From Phaeocystidibacter marisrubri (lineage in GTDB: Bacteria > Bacteroidota > Bacteroidia > Flavobacteriales > Schleiferiaceae), in the NCBI RefSeq assembly GCF_008933165.1, contig NZ_WBVQ01000002.1:829569-893568 (forward strand): a stretch of 64,000 nucleotides of DNA, written 5' to 3'. Under the pieces are notes generated by a model. It was not told the origin of the DNA. It saw only the letters and a program-made list of their open reading frames with translations, and did no database searches. A program made the translations under genes and the position numbers. The number at the start of each line of letters is the position of its first letter. The stretch's first letter is position 1. Shown one piece after another: positions 1-7,673 of the stretch.

Positions 1-1
1 C

Positions 2-784
2 GGCTGGAGCGCCAAAGAAAACTGGACGTACGAGAACCTCAAGAAGATGGCAGGTGAGCATCCCGTGAAGCTCTACGGGAAGTGGCTCGACAATGAGCCT
101 ACGCGAATAGAAATGCCCCCTGTAAAGGAAGTTCCCTTCCGAGAGTACCTCGAGATGCTGGAACGAGATGAGAAAAGTGATCTTCGGATTTTTCTTTTCA
201 ACCTGTTTAAACATTGTCCAGAGTTGTTAAAGGACTTCTCTTTCCCCAACTTCTCTGATCACTTTTTGGAAGATTTCCCATACCTGTTCTTTGGAGCAGC
301 AGGTAGTGATGTAAGGCTGCACTACGACATCGACCTATCTCACGTTTTCATCACCCAATTTGGAGGCACTAAACGAATCACGCTCTTTGAGCAGTCGGAA
401 TCCAAATACCTCTACAAACTTCCCTTCACTACACACAGTGCGGTAGATATGTCGAATATCGATTACGATAAATACCCTGCTGTAAAGTATGCAAAAGGTT
501 ATCAAACGGACTTGAAGCCAGGGGAAACCCTCTTTATGCCTAGCGGAATTTGGCATTACATTCAATACATCGACGGTAGTTTTTCACTGAGCCTGAGAGC
601 CCTTGCTGACTCAAGCATCGACAAACTAAAAGGTGCTTACAACGTTTTTGTAGTTCGCAAGCTTGATGAATACCTCAACAAGTACTATGGAAATAAGTGG
701 AGTGACTACAAGCTGAAGAAGGCGATGGAAAGAGCAAGTGAGATTCTTCAAGAACGAGAAGACGAGCGATTGAGAACCTCGTAA
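2..784 (+). CDS. Cupin-like (JmjC/cupin_8) domain protein, 5' end outside window
   Basis: The reading frame is already open at base 2 and reads through the ATG at 47 without a stop, so the gene starts upstream of the window; the ATG at 47 is probably internal. The C-terminal two thirds is a cupin_8/JmjC-like double-stranded beta helix: HYDID supplies the HxD half of the Fe(II) facial triad and the IWHYI segment the distal His, with LKPGETLFMPSGIWH as the typical pre-His strand. Family members are Fe(II)/2-oxoglutarate-dependent hydroxylases; the substrate cannot be told from sequence. It converges with the OMP gene at 845 across a bidirectional hairpin terminator. Confidence 0.85.
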   Translation, partial: GWSAKENWTYENLKKMAGEHPVKLYGKWLDNEPTRIEMPPVKEVPFREYLEMLERDEKSDLRIFLFNLFKHCPELLKDFSFPNFSDHFLEDFPYLFFGAAGSDVRLHYDIDLSHVFITQFGGTKRITLFEQSESKYLYKLPFTTHSAVDMSNIDYDKYPAVKYAKGYQTDLKPGETLFMPSGIWHYIQYIDGSFSLSLRALADSSIDKLKGAYNVFVVRKLDEYLNKYYGNKWSDYKLKKAMERASEILQEREDERLRTS

Positions 785-788
785 AACA

Positions 789-820
789 AAAGTCCCCATG
801 GCTTACACCACGGGGACTTT
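789..820. terminator. Bidirectional intrinsic terminator between convergent genes
   Basis: A 9-bp inverted repeat AAAGTCCCC / GGGGACTTT with a 14-nt loop lies between the stop of the cupin gene (784) and the stop of the leftward OMP gene (845). The A/T flanks give a U-run on both strands. Confidence 0.8.
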
Positions 821-844
821 CTCTTTATACTCAGTGCGTTCTAT

Positions 845-1435
845 TTATAGCAGGATACCAACAGACATCAACAGTTCTCCTCTGTTCTGAGAGAGTGGAA
901 TTCCGTTCCAATCTCCACGGTTGTCTTTGAAAGATGCATTGTATCCGATATCGAATGTAAGTGGACCTAGATCTACTCCTACTCCTAACTGATATCCCAA
1001 TTCAAAACGTCCAAAGGTGTCGGCATAAGCATCATCTAACCATATGTTGCCGTTTAATCCAACTTGTACGCGCAAGAAGTGGAACATCTTGATACCCGGA
1101 GTCAAATTGGTTTGTATGCTCTGTTGCATCAGTTCAGTTTGAATAGGGTTCCCATTGGCGTCAGTTCCACTAAGGGTAAACTTGGATTGATTGTACAATC
1201 CATCTAACTGAACGTAGAAGTTCTTTGTGAATTCATCGCGAACGGCTAACCCTAAGTGCCATCCGTTATTGCTTCTCTCACCGGAGAAAACTTCACCGCT
1301 GGTATTCACGGCCGACTTCAATCCGAGGTCGGTCATATTATAAGTGAGGCCTCCTTTAACACCCCATTCAACTTCCTGTGCGTGTAGTCCCATCCCGGCA
1401 ACTACCATCGCCATCATCAATAGGATCTTTTTCAT
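845..1435 (-). CDS. Outer-membrane beta-barrel protein (PorT/OMP_b-brl_2-like)
   Basis: I start it at the ATG at 1435, giving 196 aa with a clean signal peptide (MKKILLMMAMVVAGMGLHAQ). The frame is open further upstream, but that part overlaps the acyltransferase gene in another frame and looks non-coding. The mature part alternates short amphipathic strands (WGVKGGLTYN, QLDGLYNQSKF, LTFDIGYNASF) and ends in a hydrophobic strand, as in small Bacteroidetes outer-membrane barrels. It follows the acyltransferase on the same strand after about 60 bp. The exact function (porin, assembly factor or structural barrel) is unknown. Confidence 0.75.
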   Translation of the reverse strand: MKKILLMMAMVVAGMGLHAQEVEWGVKGGLTYNMTDLGLKSAVNTSGEVFSGERSNNGWHLGLAVRDEFTKNFYVQLDGLYNQSKFTLSGTDANGNPIQTELMQQSIQTNLTPGIKMFHFLRVQVGLNGNIWLDDAYADTFGRFELGYQLGVGVDLGPLTFDIGYNASFKDNRGDWNGIPLSQNRGELLMSVGILL

Positions 1436-1493
1436 GGTCTTGTGAATTAGTTCACATCCTCTAAGACAAGGATGGTGCCAAAAGAGTCGGAGT

Positions 1494-2390
1494 TTATTTT
1501 CGAATAGGAGGCATGAGGTTAAAATCTGCTGGTCGCTTGTGCTTCCATCGGCGGTGGGACCACAGCCAGTAAGGGGGATCTTCTCGGATCCAATCTTCAA
1601 GAAGCGCTGCATACTTGCGCATCACCTCTCCAAATTCAATTTCAGACGGATTAGGCTCTAGGGCTTCAAAGTGAACCGAGTAATATCCGCGCTTCACTCG
1701 TTTCAAGAACATGATCACGATGGGATAATCATACCGCTTGGCGTATACTTCGCCTCCTGGCGTGAATCCCGTTTCTCTGTTCAAGAATGAAATCCAAAAT
1801 GAACTTTTGGGATTGGAAGGGTTCTGATCGGCCAATAGGGTATAGGCAACGGGATGTCCTCTGTCTTCAACAAAAGCGGGCTTAGCAACTTGTGTTGGCA
1901 CCAACCACATTCCATCCTTACTTCTATGCTTCGCCATATAGGCTTCAATGCGCGTATTCGAGAGAGGACGATATACCCCAGCCACTTCATGAGGCATTAT
2001 ACTCGGCATACAACGCGTCATGAACTCCCAATTTCCATAATGACTTCCCATGATAATCACATTCTTGGAAGCGTAAGGCTCTTCGTATAAGATGGAATTT
2101 GAGGTAGAAACAAAGCGCTTTTTCAGATCTTCAATGGGGATATGCATCGCTTTAATCGACTCAATGAAGATATCCGCGAGATAGCGATAGTATGTTTTGG
2201 TCATTTGATTCACCCATTCGTCATCCTTCTCAGGAAAGCAGAGGCGAAAATTCTCCTTCACTAAATCCACCCGGTACTTGATCACTCGGAACAAGACGAA
2301 ATAGGCAAAATCCGCTACGGCATACACACCACGCCATGGCAGAATAATCAGGAAAGCATCAAAAATTCGGAAGAAGAAATAGGCAATCAT
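1494..2390 (-). CDS. Lipid A biosynthesis-type (LpxL/HtrB-like) acyltransferase
   Basis: The 298-aa protein has an N-terminal hydrophobic anchor and the family's catalytic HxxxxE-type motif (SHYGNWEF, about residues 116-123). It also has a conserved LADQNPSN block and a C-terminal WIREDPPYWLWSHRRWK segment, all hallmarks of the LpxL/LpxM family. Members transfer an acyl chain to lipid A or related lipids at the inner leaflet of the inner membrane. Its start overlaps the stop of the HPt gene (ATGA), so it is probably co-transcribed with the histidine kinase and HPt genes; whether signalling controls acylation is speculative. Confidence 0.85.
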   Translation of the reverse strand: MIAYFFFRIFDAFLIILPWRGVYAVADFAYFVLFRVIKYRVDLVKENFRLCFPEKDDEWVNQMTKTYYRYLADIFIESIKAMHIPIEDLKKRFVSTSNSILYEEPYASKNVIIMGSHYGNWEFMTRCMPSIMPHEVAGVYRPLSNTRIEAYMAKHRSKDGMWLVPTQVAKPAFVEDRGHPVAYTLLADQNPSNPKSSFWISFLNRETGFTPGGEVYAKRYDYPIVIMFLKRVKRGYYSVHFEALEPNPSEIEFGEVMRKYAALLEDWIREDPPYWLWSHRRWKHKRPADFNLMPPIRK

Positions 2391-2725
2391 GACAGCTCTT
2401 TCACAACCTGAAGCACAACATTTTTAACTCTTTGAATCAGAGCTGGTAATTGATCGTCGTCCCGATCTTCCTTACCGCAACCCTCAATGAAGAGCAAATC
2501 TTCGTGAATACTGTCTATACCAAACATTTGGGCATTTGGCTTCAAGCTGTGAGCCTGACGACCTGTGGTTTCTAGATCTCCATCGTTATACGCCGACTCC
2601 ATTGACTCGACAATTCCTGGAGCTTCGTTCACAAAAGTGGTGATCAATATCGCTTCAAACTCTGCATCGCCTTCCGTAACTGTTTGGAGAGCAGCAAGAT
2701 TATGATATGTTCCTTCTCTTAGCAT
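2387..2725 (-). CDS. Histidine phosphotransfer (HPt) domain protein
   Basis: I choose the ATG at 2725, just after the kinase stop (2733), giving 112 aa; a longer frame begins at 2791 inside the kinase gene. The phospho-acceptor signature is AHSLKPNAQMFG with His about residue 59, inside a helical bundle typical of stand-alone HPt modules. Such proteins shuttle phosphate between a hybrid kinase or receiver and a response regulator. It is sandwiched between the kinase and the acyltransferase and overlaps the latter by 4 bp. No receiver-domain protein is encoded nearby, so its partner lies elsewhere. Confidence 0.75.
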   Translation of the reverse strand: MLREGTYHNLAALQTVTEGDAEFEAILITTFVNEAPGIVESMESAYNDGDLETTGRQAHSLKPNAQMFGIDSIHEDLLFIEGCGKEDRDDDQLPALIQRVKNVVLQVVKELS

Positions 2726-2732
2726 AAGCGAC

Positions 2733-3938
2733 TCAAGGTACTGGGAAAATCGAAACAAAGGTACAGCCTCCGCTTGAATTGCGCTCCACATAGATATCCC
2801 CGTTGTATCGACTCATCATATCCTTAACAAACATCAACCCCAATCCTGTACCTACTTCCCCCTTGGTTCCCTTAGTGCTCTTCTGAACTCCACCAGCAAA
2901 CATGTTCGCCATTTCCTCATCGGTCATTCCCACTCCTTGGTCAATGACTTCAAGATGAAGGGCGTTGTTTTCCATGAATGACCTTATCTCAATCATGGTA
3001 TTCGGCTTGGAATACTTTACGGCATTCGCTACCAAGTTTCGCAGGACCAATCGGAATACGTTCACGTCCAACAGCACGGTAAGCGCCTCATCTGAGGTGT
3101 CTTTCACTTTCACTTTCTTCATCTTCGCTTGACCTGCCGTTAGCTCACATACATCTTCAATAATATCGTGAACAGGAACTTCGCTGTAATTGAAGAGTTC
3201 TTCAAACCCAATTGCCTTCCCCCATTCAAGAATGTTCTGAAGTAGGTCGTCCGTTTGCGTAAGTACATCCGACATCATTTGAGCAAACTCAACACGCTCC
3301 TCTACAGATAAGTCACCATCCACCAATAAATCCATGACCATGCGCATGGATGAAATTGGCCCTCGAATATCATGAGCCAACACATTAATCAGCCTTGTTC
3401 GAAGCGCATTGATGTTAGATAGGGTATCAAAGTTACTCTGGAGTTCTCGTTTGGTTCGCCCCAACTCGAGACGCTTGATCACTTGTTCCGCCAAAATTCG
3501 AAGAGCCTCCACCTGATCCTTCGTCAGCTTTTTGGGTTCTCGATCAATGACACACAAGGCACCCAAGCGTTCTCCATCGCTTGTTTCAAGTGGGAACCCT
3601 GCGTAGAAGCGGATATTAGGATCGCCCGTTACCAGTGGATTGTGCTGAAAGCGTTCATCGTCAAAGGCGTCTTCTACCTGAAAAAGCGAACTGCTCTTAA
3701 TGGTATTCGCACAAAACGCAACCTCGCGCTTTGTGCTTTCTAAATCAATACCCTTAGCCCCGCGAACCAATTGCTCATGCTCGGTAATAAAGGTGACCAA
3801 TGAGATCGGAACCTTGCAAATCAGACTAGCTAAATTGGCTACGTCATCCAAGGCATCTCGCTCATCCCTACTGAGTTTTTCATACTCTTCTACGGCAGCT
3901 AATCTGCTGCTTTCCTGATCGGTCATTGGTGATATCAT
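2733..3938 (-). CDS. GAF-domain sensor histidine kinase
   Basis: I start at the ATG at 3938 (401 aa); the frame extends to a TTG at 3959. Residues of about 20-160 form a GAF domain (ICKVPISLVTFITEHEQ, FYAGFPLETSDGERLGALCV). HisKA follows, with the phospho-His in LAHDIRGPISSM, then HATPase_c with its N box (LRNLVANAVKYS), G1 (DQGVGM) and G2 (GTGLGLMFV). No membrane segment is visible, so it is a soluble sensor. It lacks its own receiver domain. It is divergent from the DUF4856/imelysin operon and heads a kinase-HPt-acyltransferase transcription unit. The ligand is unknown. Confidence 0.88.
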   Translation of the reverse strand: MISPMTDQESSRLAAVEEYEKLSRDERDALDDVANLASLICKVPISLVTFITEHEQLVRGAKGIDLESTKREVAFCANTIKSSSLFQVEDAFDDERFQHNPLVTGDPNIRFYAGFPLETSDGERLGALCVIDREPKKLTKDQVEALRILAEQVIKRLELGRTKRELQSNFDTLSNINALRTRLINVLAHDIRGPISSMRMVMDLLVDGDLSVEERVEFAQMMSDVLTQTDDLLQNILEWGKAIGFEELFNYSEVPVHDIIEDVCELTAGQAKMKKVKVKDTSDEALTVLLDVNVFRLVLRNLVANAVKYSKPNTMIEIRSFMENNALHLEVIDQGVGMTDEEMANMFAGGVQKSTKGTKGEVGTGLGLMFVKDMMSRYNGDIYVERNSSGGCTFVSIFPVP

Positions 3939-4025
3939 GGGGAGTAAATTCACTTTCAATATAAGGAAGTTTTACAGGGAAACCCTCGCACTTTCTGCCG
4001 TGCTAAAAAAGTTCAACACCATGAC

Positions 4026-4056
4026 TTGCGCAATACTAATATCGACCTTACTTTTG
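4026..4056 (+). promoter_or_regulatory. Bacteroidetes-type promoter of the DUF4856-imelysin-HTTM-TonB operon
   Basis: A -33 TTG (4026-4028) is followed after 20 bp by a perfect -7 element TACTTTTG (4049-4056, consensus TAnnTTTG). Transcription would start near 4062, about 28 nt before the lipoprotein ATG at 4090. Confidence 0.65.
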
Positions 4057-4062
4057 CCACTG

Positions 4063-4079
4063 TTTAGAATTAGTCTAAA
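4063..4079. promoter_or_regulatory. Palindromic operator candidate (DtxR/IdeR-box-like)
   Basis: TTTAGA-ATTAG-TCTAAA is a 6-bp perfect inverted repeat with a 5-bp centre. It lies exactly at and after the predicted transcription start. The half site and spacing resemble DtxR-family metal-repressor boxes (TTAGGTTAGSCTAA type). Regulation by such a repressor is inference, supported by the iron-linked imelysin/TonB genes downstream. Confidence 0.45.
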
Positions 4080-4089
4080 TCATAATACC

Positions 4090-5226
4090 ATGCGCTACAC
4101 ACTCCCAGTTCTCGCTGTACTAACACTTGCAGCCTGCTCTAAGGAAGAAGATCCAAAGAGCAAAACAGCCGTTCCATCTACCTATTCTTTTGAAAGAAAT
4201 GGCGAATCAACCGTAAGCTTCAATGGTCAAATCCAACGTCAAGCTATGCTCGGCGAATTGAGCAATGCGGTGAAAGCAGGAACAGAAGGCACTATCAACT
4301 ACCAAGACTTGGTAGATATGTACGAGAACGCCAACAATCCGTTCTCAGATGCAGAATTGAACGCTTCTGGAAAATCACTTTCCACAAAGACTTCTGCTTC
4401 TGCTACTCATGTTTTTGATCAGGGAACTTCCATCAACTTCTTTAAGACCATTCTTCAAGCAGCCGCTGACGCAAGTGCCGCTGGTTCTCAGGCATCAGAT
4501 GGTGTGGCAGGTGTGATTAGCAATGGCGATGGTTCTCGCAAATACTTAGTAGCGGAGAACGGCCTTGAATACGCACAAATTCTCCAAAAGGGAATGATGG
4601 GTGCTGTATTTATGGATCAAATGGTAAATAACTACCTCACTCCTCTTAAACTCAATGTAGACAATGATGCTTCTGCTGTAGAAAGCTACACCGCAATGGA
4701 ACACCACTGGGATGAAGCCTATGGATACTTTAGCATCGTTCAAGACTACAACGTAGATCCAAGCGTATCGCAAAGTCGCGGTTATTGGGGCGGATACCTT
4801 CTCGAATTGGAAGAAAGCTTCAACTTGGCCTCTGATGTTTACTTGGCCTTCCGTACAGGTCGCCAGGCAATTGTAGAAAAGAACTATTCGGTTCGCGATG
4901 CTCAAGCTGACATCATTGCTGAAAAGATGGAAATGGCTTGTTATATCAAAGCACTGAGCTACTTAAATAAAGGTGCTGCACGACTCAACACGGGTGAAGC
5001 CGCTGTTGGTTTCCACGCTCTTTCAGAAGGTGTAGGATTCATCTACTCACTCCGCTTCATTGCCAGTGAATCAGTTACGGCAGCACAAAGTGATGCATGG
5101 ATTGCAACCCTTACCGATGGAAGTGGATTCTGGTCAGGCGATATTCAAACACGTATCGAATCAGTGAAGACCTCTATGGGCAATACCTTGGGTCTTTCTG
5201 AAGACATCGTTAACGGCACATATTAA
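4090..5226 (+). CDS. DUF4856 domain lipoprotein of the imelysin cassette
   Basis: I start at the ATG at 4090 (378 aa) because it gives a lipoprotein signal (MRYTLPVLAVLTLAACSKEE, lipobox LAAC). The longer frame from 3937 runs through the promoter region. The mature protein opens with YSFERNGESTVSFNGQIQRQ and continues as a largely helical domain typical of DUF4856. That family occurs almost only in Bacteroidetes and next to imelysin genes. The product is probably periplasmic or surface-anchored. It is the first gene of a four-gene operon ending in a TonB receptor, so a part in metal capture is likely but not shown. A strong hairpin separates it from gene 2. Confidence 0.8.
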   Translation: MRYTLPVLAVLTLAACSKEEDPKSKTAVPSTYSFERNGESTVSFNGQIQRQAMLGELSNAVKAGTEGTINYQDLVDMYENANNPFSDAELNASGKSLSTKTSASATHVFDQGTSINFFKTILQAAADASAAGSQASDGVAGVISNGDGSRKYLVAENGLEYAQILQKGMMGAVFMDQMVNNYLTPLKLNVDNDASAVESYTAMEHHWDEAYGYFSIVQDYNVDPSVSQSRGYWGGYLLELEESFNLASDVYLAFRTGRQAIVEKNYSVRDAQADIIAEKMEMACYIKALSYLNKGAARLNTGEAAVGFHALSEGVGFIYSLRFIASESVTAAQSDAWIATLTDGSGFWSGDIQTRIESVKTSMGNTLGLSEDIVNGTY

Positions 5227-5233
5227 TACCTTT

Positions 5234-5263
5234 GTCCCACTGGATAAACCAGTGGGACTTTTT
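5234..5263 (+). terminator. Strong intrinsic terminator / attenuator inside the imelysin operon
   Basis: A perfect 10-bp stem GTCCCACTGG / CCAGTGGGAC closes a 5-nt loop (ATAAA) and is followed by five T. It ends only 8 nt before the imelysin ATG (5272). In this position it would cut or stabilise the message between genes 1 and 2 and set their ratio. Confidence 0.8.
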
Positions 5264-5271
5264 CTATTCTT

Positions 5272-6342
5272 ATGCGAATTTCACGAATCATTCTCCTTTC
5301 AATTGGCCTTGCTCTTTTCACTGCTTGTGGAAAAGATGGTGGACAATCGAACCCCGACAACTTTGATCGTTCAGCAGTGATTGAAAACACGGTGGACCAT
5401 CTCATCTTGCCTTCCTATGGAGATTTGATAGATGAAATGATGGCGCTTGAAAGTGCCTTTTCTACGTATAAAGATGAAACCACAGCGTCCAACAAGGATG
5501 CCTTGAAAACCGCTTGGCTCAATGCCTACCTCGCTTGGCAAGACGCCGCACTTTGGAATTTTGGTCCGGCGGAATCTCAAGGTCTCATGACGGCCATGAA
5601 CATCTACCCGACTGATACCGCACAAATTGTGAGCAATATCAACGGAACATACGATCTCAACAGTATTGCACAAATTGATGCTCAAGGTTTTCCCGCTTTG
5701 GAGTACATGTTGTTTGGCAACTTCGACCTAACGCAAGCAAATGCCCTTCTCTATTTTGAAGCGGTGGTTATGAGAATGAAGGATAAAGCTCTCAACACCG
5801 CCAACCAATGGGCATCGGTTAAGAATGATTTTATCAACTCTACAGGAACCGATCAAGGCTCTGCATTGGGTCAGCTTTTTAACAGCACATTCTTACCTTA
5901 TTTAGAAGTTCACCAACGCGAAGCCAAGTTTGGCATTCCAGGCGGACAAAGAACGGGACAACCCGACCCTTCAAAAGTGGAGTGTAGATATGCTCGAGTG
6001 TACAGCAAGCAACTAGCGCTGAGAGCTTTCCAAGCTTATCGAAGAGCTTGGTTAGGCATGTCTCATACCGATCATAACGCTGGACCTTCGGTAATGGATT
6101 ACGTGGCCTACATGGATAATCGCAACGGTACTTCTCTGGAAACCAAGCTACAAGATCAACTAGACGGAATTGAACTTGCCATTGATGGATTAGATGACGA
6201 CTTTTACGTTATTGCTCAATCTAACCCACAATTATTGAATGACGTCTGGGCTCAGTATCAATTGATGGTATTCACGATCAAAACAGAGATCTCTTCTGCC
6301 TTGAATGTGACCATTAGTTATGTAGATTCCGACGGCGATTAA
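5272..6342 (+). CDS. Imelysin family (M75-like) lipoprotein
   Basis: 356 aa with a lipoprotein signal (LALFTACGKD, Cys at 19) and the two-bundle imelysin fold. The family's GxHxxE signature appears as GFPALE (residues 139-144), with Pro in place of His. This replacement is seen in a subset of imelysin-like proteins, so loss of the classic metal ligand should be kept in mind. Related proteins (IrpA and others) are iron-regulated periplasmic or surface proteins; protease activity is disputed. It lies between the DUF4856 lipoprotein and the HTTM/TonB pair. The gene is complete. Confidence 0.88.
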   Translation: MRISRIILLSIGLALFTACGKDGGQSNPDNFDRSAVIENTVDHLILPSYGDLIDEMMALESAFSTYKDETTASNKDALKTAWLNAYLAWQDAALWNFGPAESQGLMTAMNIYPTDTAQIVSNINGTYDLNSIAQIDAQGFPALEYMLFGNFDLTQANALLYFEAVVMRMKDKALNTANQWASVKNDFINSTGTDQGSALGQLFNSTFLPYLEVHQREAKFGIPGGQRTGQPDPSKVECRYARVYSKQLALRAFQAYRRAWLGMSHTDHNAGPSVMDYVAYMDNRNGTSLETKLQDQLDGIELAIDGLDDDFYVIAQSNPQLLNDVWAQYQLMVFTIKTEISSALNVTISYVDSDGD

Positions 6343-6347
6343 TCGCC

Positions 6348-7673
6348 ATGCCAAAATCCCCCCGCTACACCCATTTGGCGCCACTGGCTCTTCTTCGCTT
6401 CTCCTTTGGAGTGCTGATGTTCATTGCCCTATTACGTAGTCTTTTGAACGGCTGGGTGTACGAGCTCTTCATTGAACCTGAATTCCACTTTTCCTTTTAT
6501 GGTTTTGAATGGGTAAAACCCTTTGGTCAATGGACCTACCTCCTCTGGGGGTTGGCTATGATCTCTGCGGTTGGTGTTGCCTTGGGATACTTCTATCGGC
6601 TGTGCATCATCCTCTTCACCCTTTCATTCACGTACATCGAATTGATGGACGTGGCCTATTACTTGAACCACTATTACTTCGTTTCGGTACTCGCCTTTGC
6701 CCTTTGCTGGCTTCCTGCGGAGCGGTACGGCAGTATGGACGCCTGGCTTGGAAGAGTGAAGTCGTCTGATTTTGCCCCTCGATGGACGCTAACCCTGCCT
6801 CGAATCTTAGTGAGCATTCTGTACTTCTATGCAGGAATTGCCAAAATGAATTCAGATTGGTTACTGAATGGTCAACCGCTTAAAATGTGGTTGCCATCGA
6901 GCTACGACCTTCCGATCTTAGGCGCTTTTGCGGATGAACCATGGTTGCCATTTGTCTTTGCTTGGGCCGGCATGCTGTACGATACCACAATTTGGATATT
7001 CTTGTGGTGGAAGAAAACTCGCAAGTACGCATACATCACTGTTATCTTATTCCACTTACTCACGGCTGCTTTCTTTCCTGCCATTGGTGTTTTTCCATAT
7101 GTGATGATCGTGATTACACTCGTGTTCTTTGATGCTCCTTTCCAATTAATCATGGGAAAGATATTTCCTTCCGCACCTGGAAAAAATCGCGCTTATCGCC
7201 CTTGGAATCCACCACTCGCAAAACTCATTCTCCCCCTCTTCTTAGCCTTTCAAATCTTATTTCCCCTCCGGTTCTTACTTTATCCAGGAGAGTTATTCTG
7301 GACAGAAGAGGGATATCGCTTTTCTTGGAGGGTCATGTTGATGGAAAAATCAGGAGCCGCCGAATTTAAAGTTGTCGATCCAAAGACGAATCGATACGTA
7401 TGGATTGACCCCTCCTATCATCTCAACAGGACGCAAGAGAAACAAATGGTCTTTCAACCCGACCTCATCTTGCAATTTGCACACTATTTAGGCGAAAAAT
7501 ATCGCGAAGCCGGAGTGGAATCACCCGAGGTATATGTTCATTCTGCCGTAACTTTGAACGCTCGTCCAGCACAACCCATCATTGCAGAAAACATCGACTT
7601 GATGAAGGTTGAAGATGGCTGGAATTCAAAGACATGGATTACTCCATGGGAAGGTGTGATATATGGTTGGTAG
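6348..7673 (+). CDS. HTTM domain (vitamin K-dependent gamma-carboxylase-like) membrane protein
   Basis: 441 aa with about eight to nine hydrophobic segments in the first 310 residues, opening with the HTTM-type start LALLRFSFGVLMFIALLRS and containing the SILYFYAGIAKMNSDWL segment typical of HTTM/VKGC proteins. A soluble C-terminal tail follows (about 320-441). Only 5 bp separate it from the imelysin gene, and it overlaps the TonB-receptor start by 11 bp, so translation is probably coupled. In the eukaryotic enzyme this fold performs vitamin K-dependent carboxylation; the bacterial role in this cassette is unknown. Confidence 0.85.
   Translation: MPKSPRYTHLAPLALLRFSFGVLMFIALLRSLLNGWVYELFIEPEFHFSFYGFEWVKPFGQWTYLLWGLAMISAVGVALGYFYRLCIILFTLSFTYIELMDVAYYLNHYYFVSVLAFALCWLPAERYGSMDAWLGRVKSSDFAPRWTLTLPRILVSILYFYAGIAKMNSDWLLNGQPLKMWLPSSYDLPILGAFADEPWLPFVFAWAGMLYDTTIWIFLWWKKTRKYAYITVILFHLLTAAFFPAIGVFPYVMIVITLVFFDAPFQLIMGKIFPSAPGKNRAYRPWNPPLAKLILPLFLAFQILFPLRFLLYPGELFWTEEGYRFSWRVMLMEKSGAAEFKVVDPKTNRYVWIDPSYHLNRTQEKQMVFQPDLILQFAHYLGEKYREAGVESPEVYVHSAVTLNARPAQPIIAENIDLMKVEDGWNSKTWITPWEGVIYGW

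Noticed and set aside
3937-4089. 51-codon N-terminal extension of the DUF4856 gene
   Set aside because: It would cover the promoter and operator and destroy the lipoprotein signal that begins at 4090.
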